A DNA stretch of 64,000 bases, from assembly GCF_010015445.1 (NCBI RefSeq), contig NC_053119.1, positions 26,416,383 through 26,480,382 on the forward strand, read 5' to 3'. Shown here piece after piece: positions 57,181-64,000 of this stretch. The notes under the pieces were generated by a model. The model made no database searches, was not told the origin of the DNA, and was given only the letters and a program-made list of their open reading frames with translations. Source of the stretch: Perca fluviatilis (Eukaryota; Chordata; Actinopteri; Perciformes; Percidae). Positions within the stretch are counted from its first letter, which is position 1. Every line of letters begins with the position of its first letter. The position numbers were made by a program, and so were the translations under genes.

Positions 57181-59841
57181 ATGACAACGTTAACTGTCTG
57201 TTGGAAACAGGAAATGACAGCGGTCTCCTGTGTTAAAGTCCAACTGTTTATTGACCTGCCTATCCACCCCCAACCTTCTGCCTCTGTGGACTTTGTGACT
57301 CTATTAACGACGTACCTATATTTCCTCCTTTGCTTCCAATAGACAAGAGTCATAATTCATACGACCACTAGAGGGCGTGGTCACTTGAACGTAAACGTTT
57401 TGGGGAATTCGCTGAAATGACTGATGCCCTAACTTTACTGGGGAGGTCTCGATGGGCTCAGTCTAGTCCCCAAAGACTGCAATATACATCCTATTGTGTA
57501 CACTATGTTATTATATTTTGGATTGCATAAAATTAAACAAAGATGATTGAGTGTGTATGAGTGTGTTAAACATGAGGAGTGAGTTTGAGTGAAGTGGACA
57601 TTATTAGGGTGGAAGGTCAGAAGCTCACAGCAGGATCTTTCTGGGTTTATGGCTTGACGTGAGTAAGACACATACGCACATCCGCAGCGAGTCACAGGCT
57701 CCCTGTTAACACCAGCACTCTGTAAAAACTGTGGAAAAAATTTGTTTAATTAACGGATTCAGTTTAACGTCTGTGTGCAGCATAGTCTGTACCGTGGTAG
57801 CTCATATTTGTATTAGTCACAGTGGCCAGCAAAACTTATTTACAGCACGTTATTGAACTTTTAGAAAGCAGGATGTTTTGTAGATTCAAACACTTCCTGT
57901 TGTGGTGTTTACTGAGGACGTCTCCTCATGCATTATATGAGCGGATGCCATTTGAGGTGAGTGCTCTGTTCTTCCCGGCACACTTACTTCTTTGACATCT
58001 CAGGAGAGCGCAAGAGTAGGTGAAAACAGAGGAGGATGGCATGCTCAGACAAAGGAAAAGGACAGAAGACGGAGAGGATTTCTTGCAGATAGCTTGCTCT
58101 GTTTACGTTACACTTTTAACTTTTAAACTTTTAATAGCTTTTCAATTTTTCATGAGATGAAGTGACTATGCATGTCTTTGCACCGAAGGCTACTCTCAGG
58201 TCCAGCAAGCATTTCTTCCTCACTTTAAAGTGTCAGATGTAAATAAGTGACACATTGATATAGTATCTGGTAATTATGTGTTTAAGACATATTTTCTATT
58301 TTCTAAAATCTGAAAGACTTGCCAAAAAAGGCCAATTGTTTGGGTGCAAACAAATAATATTTTTTTTTCCTTTAGATTGCTGCCTGGTTCTTTCTTGAAC
58401 TTAAACTCTGTTCGGGGGGCCTGCTGATAAAACGTCTTGTCAGGCTGTTCTACTTGCTCTAGGGCTATGGGTGTAGATGAGTGGTTCAGGACCATGGACA
58501 GAGGCTCAGACAAGTGCACAGTCTGTTATTGGATGTTCTGCTCTTGAAGCCTCCCTCTCCCTCTTATCATTACTAATGTCACTAATGTGATTAAATTCAA
58601 TTAAACGAGACTCTGAATCTGCTAAAAAATTATGCTGCATGCACAAAAGAAAAACTCAAAGGTTAAAGTTCCAAATATTTCTTGTGTGATTTATATATAT
58701 ATATATATATATGATTATAGAGAATCTGACCAGAGTCCAATATTATATGTTTGCCTTCCCAGTTAGTGTGTGTCATGGCACCACGGAGAGTAATGTTCAC
58801 TTTTTCCCAGACAGTCAGTCAGACTGACAGTTAAAAGTGGAACAGACTTAGATAAGATATTTGTTCTGAACCTCAGTCTGTCCCGGCCTTTTGTTTGATA
58901 AGCACTACACCAGGGCAAGGTTTGTAAACCAAACTTTTTATTTGCTTTCTTTCAAACACTTTGCTGGTTTGCCTGAACTTCCTGATTTTTTACTTTAACA
59001 TATTTTACATATTATTTAAGAAAATTACAATTTCACGGATTGTATCTGATTCTGCATAAATATCGTCATACTAAAGCAGCAGTGGATTGCTACTCAACAA
59101 GTAGGACAGGATTTAATCTGAAGCGACTGCTAAACTTCATTCTCTCACATGATGAATCACTGGATTGCTTGCATGCTATCTTTAGCTTCATCACTTGCAC
59201 CAGTGGCACTGAGTTTACAGCTTTTGGGGAAGCGAAAACACTTTTGAATGGCCTCCTCAATAGTTACTCAATAGTTTCACCGTCCTGAGGAAATTCTGCA
59301 AGAATTTTGCTGATCTCACAGTTAAAAAGAGCAGTTGCAAATTTCAAAAGAGGATATATTTACTTTGGAAAAACAAAATCATGTCTCATGTGTGTCCAGT
59401 AAACTAAGATGATTTTCAGTGTGTTAACAAATGAGTAATGCTAATTTACCTTAACTTGAGAAATAGTTTAAAAAAATATTTATTTGATATTAATGAATGT
59501 ACAATATGAATATACATGTTATATACTACATACTGATGTCAGAACATGTTGCAGACGTGTATAAGGTATGTTCCCTGATTAGTGATCTTTGAACCCTTGA
59601 TACCAGCTGATTGCATAATACCTAGAAAGGCTTACCAATGTTTACTCAATGTTACTCTTATCTCTCTTATTCATCCATTCTGTTTAAATAGATTCCAATG
59701 TAGTATTTTACATCTCTGACTATTACTAATAACATATCATTTCCTGGCTTTAATATATATATATATATGCAACTTTTGAATACTTTTTGAATCCTTCAGA
59801 TCATTGATTTCTATATGAATATTTTTTTTTTATATATATAG
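57181..59841. other. Single-copy stretch, nothing recognised
   Basis: Short (TA)n runs at 58691-58712 and 59752-59768. No domain-bearing frame; the 82-codon frame at 59040-59288 is not recognised. Confidence 0.5.
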
Positions 59842-59979
59842 CTGATAGTAGAGAGATGACAGGAAATGATGGGAGAGAGGGATGGGGAATGCAACAATGG
59901 TCTCCGGCTGGATGTGAACTGGGGAATTTGCAGTTAATGGTCAGGCACCCTAACTCCTAGGCCACCAGGGTGCCAAGTT
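59842..59979 (-). mobile_element. tRNA-derived SINE
   Basis: On the minus strand it starts TGGCACCCTGGTGGCCTAGG with a box A-like TGGCCTAGGAGTTAGGGTG and box B-like CAGTTCACATCC. It runs into the body GACCATTGTTGCATTCCCC and ATCATTTCCTGTCATCTCTC that marks a widespread fish tRNA-SINE. The A-rich 3' tail after CATCTCTC is not preserved. A 5'-decayed relative lies at 4921-5045 on the plus strand. Confidence 0.75.
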
Positions 59980-60340
59980 GACAGGTATTACATCAGAAGC
60001 TGCAGTTATACTGCTCCACTGAGAGCTCACAGGTGACTGTGAACAACACGTCCCGCACCTGCGAAAGACCCTTCACCTCCACATCTCCCCTAGTCCTTAA
60101 ACAAAAGACTCATCTCATTCAGTTCATCCATTTCACTCTCTTCATCCTTCTAGTTCTCTCTTCTCCCATGTCTGGGCACAGCACAGCCCTCTGTTCATCA
60201 CTGGGTAGTCAGGGCCAGAGCCACTGCTCATTATAGCCCCACATCTGCACTCAATAACAGGCCACACTCTGCATGAATAACGGCAGTGTTGCGGACATGA
60301 TCGAAATTTCAGTGGAAGGCTTTATTACTGGTGGGCAGAG

Positions 60341-60342
<2 letters not shown>
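59980..60342. other. Single-copy stretch, nothing recognised
   Basis: No coding signal seen. Confidence 0.5.

Positions 60343-60425
<83 letters not shown>
60343..60425. repeat. (GT)n microsatellite
   Basis: About 40 GT units. Confidence 0.97.
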
Positions 60426-61918
60426 CGTGTCTGGTAGGCCTCTCTTTAAGTCCTCGGTGCTCTATTGCAAAGGCTGGAGGTAACCTAGCTTAACCTCTGA
60501 CCCTGCTCTTCCCCCTGTGTGACCCTGGCCCTTGCCCCTGCCTGAACCCCCTTTTACCCCCTGTGCCTCCCGGCTTCTGGCAGAGATGGATGAGAGAAAG
60601 GCCGACAAGAGATCACACGCATTCTGCACCCCTCTTCAATGGAAACAAAGCGTGTGGCATTTAAGGAAATACTGGGAGACCGAAGCTTTAATCTGACAGG
60701 CTGACAGGCTGACAGGCCACAGTGGCCTCAGACAGACCTGGGGAACAGCTGAATAACACAGCGGTCCAACACACAGAGGGGAAAGAGGAAGGTGGGGGCA
60801 GAGTAACCTCTGATAGAGATGTTCTCCTGTATTCCTCCTGTTGTCCAAGTGAGCTGTAAATATTTGTCAATGGCCCACAACATGCCTTTACCTTTCCCTA
60901 CTGTTTCTGTAGGACGAGCCACATATCAGAGATGCTTGTCTAAGTGTCATGACCTGCAGTGTCTCAGGTGGTATCCCGAAGCCCTTTATTGCAGTGTTTG
61001 GTTTCCCCAAAAGCACCTCCGGCTGCTTGTTTGCCCTTCAAGTAAAGAAGTAAAACATGGCCTTTCACTTTTACAACATGATATTGTGGGAATAATGGAA
61101 CGGAGGCGGAGGAGGATGTGGAATGGTGACCCGCCTGTCAGGACGTCTAAACAAAGAGGGAGTGGAGGGTCAATCAGACAGACACGACCCGATAAGCCTG
61201 GCCCAGGCCTTCATTAGCCACTGTGTACTCTGCAGACATACCACTGACCCACAGTCACTTCCTTCCATGTTGGTCTCAGAGATGAAGAGGGATGAAAGGG
61301 AAAAGGGGTGTAAAAGGAGAAGATTGCTGTGAAACTGTGACTTAAGAGTATAACAAAGCAGGAAAAGTATCAAGTTTCTCTATACTGCTATGATTTAAAA
61401 AAAAAATGTAAAACTTGCTTTGGGTGTTACCAGGGTCACGAGTTGAAAAAAGAAATACATTTCATACACAGATCATAAGAAATCTAGAAAGAAAAGGGAG
61501 ACGGAGAGAAAGGTACAAAAAGGGAAACAAAATGAGGTGAATTGAGCTGCAGCTGAGCATCGGTTTCACTGGTGGGATCTAGAAAGGTGATGTAATTTAG
61601 AGAGAATGGTTGCGGTTGCCTGTACAGAGAGAGGTTTACTGGCCCCAGGCTGGCCGTCTAGAGGGCACACACACTCTTTGCAGACACTGGAAAACACAAG
61701 GCCATAAAACCGAACGAGCTCATGTGTGGAGCATCTCATAAATTAGGCCAAATAGCTATGAAATAATACCCCAAAACATCCATATTAGAGAGAAATCTGT
61801 AAACTGAGTAAGGACCTGGCAGCCTCTTGACTTTACACATAAACCAGCAAACATTTATCACTAAAGGAGACGTCTCGATTAAAGGTCTCACTTTCATTTA
61901 TATTTCTTCTCTCATCAT
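60426..61918. other. Single-copy stretch, nothing recognised
   Basis: A 132-codon plus-strand frame (60819-61217) has no recognisable domain and no splice context. GGCTGACAGGCTGACAGG near 60699 is a short tandem repeat. Confidence 0.5.
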
Positions 61919-61941
61919 GGGGGGGGGGGAAGGGGGGGGGG
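61919..61941. repeat. Poly-G tract
   Basis: Two G-runs (about 11 and 10) separated by AA. A second G-rich patch lies at 62170-62200 (GGCGAGGGGGGGGG then TGGGGGTGGGGGCG) and could form a G-quadruplex. Confidence 0.9.
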
Positions 61942-62374
61942 GCTTATTGGCTTAAGACGTTGACAGGAAACAAATTCCCAGGAATGACAAAAGCCTGGAA
62001 TGTGCTACAAGGAGGTTGTCTCCCACACTCCCTCAGAATAATCCACCCCCCTGAAATCCCCCATCCCCTTCCCTCTGAAGGATGTTTTTGTTGGATAATT
62101 GATGCAAAAGTACTATTAATAAGAAAGAATGAAACATCAAACCACCTCACAGAAAAGTAGAAAGGTTGGGAGGCGAGGGGGGGGGGTGGGGGTGGGGGCG
62201 TAGTTGAGAACACCACCAGGGGAGGATTAATTAGTCTTTCTTCCCCATTTCTGTTCTCACGTTGTGTGTGTGTGTGTGTATATGTGTGTGTGTCTGCCAT
62301 CGAGACCTCCGAATTTTTCAGAAAATTAGGTTTTCTGTTTTCCTTCCCTCTAACCCCTCCTCCATCAGTCTTTT

Positions 62375-62376
<2 letters not shown>

Positions 62377-62419
<43 letters not shown>
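62377..62419. repeat. (GT)n microsatellite
   Basis: About 21 GT units; a shorter TG tract lies at 62262-62292. Confidence 0.96.
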
Positions 62420-62420
<1 letters not shown>

Positions 62421-62589
62421 CCCTGGAAATGTTCAGAAAATGAGTGCAAAGTCTGAAATGTAAATTACGTGTTACTGACGGCGTATTTCTCTACCACAAA
62501 TTAGATTATGTGACAACAGCACAGATTTTACATCTTGTGTTCATCACATTTATGATTACCTAATGGTTAAGTTTAATGTGAAGTGCAGG

Positions 62590-62705
62590 CAGTCAAAGGT
62601 TTGGTTAGCGTTAAGAAACTGAAACTGTACCCTCCATGGTTTCGGTTTATGGTTGTGGTTTGGGTTCGAAAGCCTTTTGTCATGGTTAAATAAGAAAAAC
62701 TTACC
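62590..62705 (+). repeat. Diverged interspersed repeat with GGTTAG core, copy 3 (weak)
   Basis: AAAGGTTTGGTTAGCGTTAAG, CTCCATGGTTTCGG, GTTGTGGTTTGGGTT and TTTGTCATGGTTAAATAAG follow the block order of 56986-57180. Identity is low. Confidence 0.4.
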
Positions 62706-62823
62706 ACAGCAACATGTTTGCATCTACCTTGTGTCTGTTTCTAGTCATGCCTCGGTTACATCACTTTTTCATGCATTCTCTCAATGTTGTGCTCATTTAA
62801 TAACATTTCAGGAAATGGCTTTT

Positions 62824-62825
62824 TG

Positions 62826-62874
<49 letters not shown>
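62824..62874. repeat. (TG)n microsatellite
   Basis: About 24 TG units with one TTTG interruption. Confidence 0.96.
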
Positions 62875-63642
<768 letters not shown>

Positions 63643-64000
63643 AAGGCTGAAGTTGCCCAGAGGGGTATATGGGCTCACCTGTTATTAGGGCTGGGCATGT
63701 TCCTCGAATGCCAATACTGGAATTCCACGGTCTGGGGTCAGGACTTTAATTGCAATCCCACCTTACACTATACCCCAAGCACACACATCACTGATCTTCT
63801 GCTGGCCAGAGGAGGGAAATAGTTTCTGTAGCTGAGGTATTTACTCATATGCTAAGGCTGGTTAAAAGAATTTGCTGCAGGCAACAACTTATCCACCAAT
63901 CATACACACTGATAGAGCACTGTCAGATAAAGCAGTGCATGTTCTCTCATGCAAATTATGGTGCCAAGGGTCATTTCGCACAAAAACAATTTAAAAAATG
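63643..64000. other. Single-copy stretch to window end
   Basis: Nothing recognised. Confidence 0.5.

Noticed and set aside
60819..61217. 132-codon plus-strand open frame
   Set aside because: No recognisable motif, no splice or promoter context; length is compatible with chance in 64 kb.

Overview
This window looks like non-coding DNA from a ray-finned (probably spiny-rayed teleost) fish. It is dominated by long (CA/TG)n microsatellites and by decayed DNA transposons of the classes common in teleosts: Tc1/mariner, piggyBac, PIF/Harbinger, hAT and several families of TTAA-flanked miniature elements. There are also tRNA-derived SINEs and an L2/CR1-group LINE fragment. I see no host gene that I can name. 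The longest open frames (up to 166 codons) are low-complexity, antisense, or run across transposon boundaries. The stretch reads as a gene desert or a very large intron.

Layout. 0-2.4 kb: the right end of a TTAA-type miniature element, a decayed reading frame followed by AATAAA, a GC-rich 91-bp minisatellite and short TG/CA tracts. 2.4-9.7 kb: mostly single-copy, with a SINE fragment, diverged interspersed repeats, a CT tract and a very long CA tract. 9.7-9.93 kb: a possible two-exon gene start. 11.05-13.68 kb: a nested stack in which one inverted-repeat element holds a TTAA-flanked miniature element fused to a piggyBac copy with a recognisable broken transposase. 13.7-28.2 kb: single-copy DNA with CA tracts, a second copy of the same miniature element, two copies of an unclassified repeat, an LTR-like block and one isolated exon-like signal. 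28.2-35.8 kb: two PIF/Harbinger-type elements sharing termini, one carrying a SINE and the other a broken HARBI1-like transposase, with CA tracts and a purine minisatellite between. 38.8-40.0 kb: a LINE reverse-transcriptase fragment and a hAT-like element with a 9-bp target duplication. 45.6-48.2 kb: a cluster of long-inverted-repeat elements with a TTAA element inserted in one arm. 48.87-49.85 kb: a Tc1-like element inside a (TA)n tract, with part of its transposase gene inverted. 52.5-56.65 kb: another TTAA element, a hAT-like region with three ~280-bp tandem units and a second copy of an interspersed repeat. 56.65-64 kb: single-copy DNA, a tRNA-SINE, G-runs and further TG tracts.

No operon or pathway is present. 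What links the features is transposon history: insertion into other transposons, internal deletion, and preference for TTAA or TA targets. The best-supported observation is an empty-site comparison inside the window: the uninterrupted arm of an inverted repeat shows the TTAA that a miniature element duplicated in the other arm. Family names rest on motif recognition and memory; no database search was possible.
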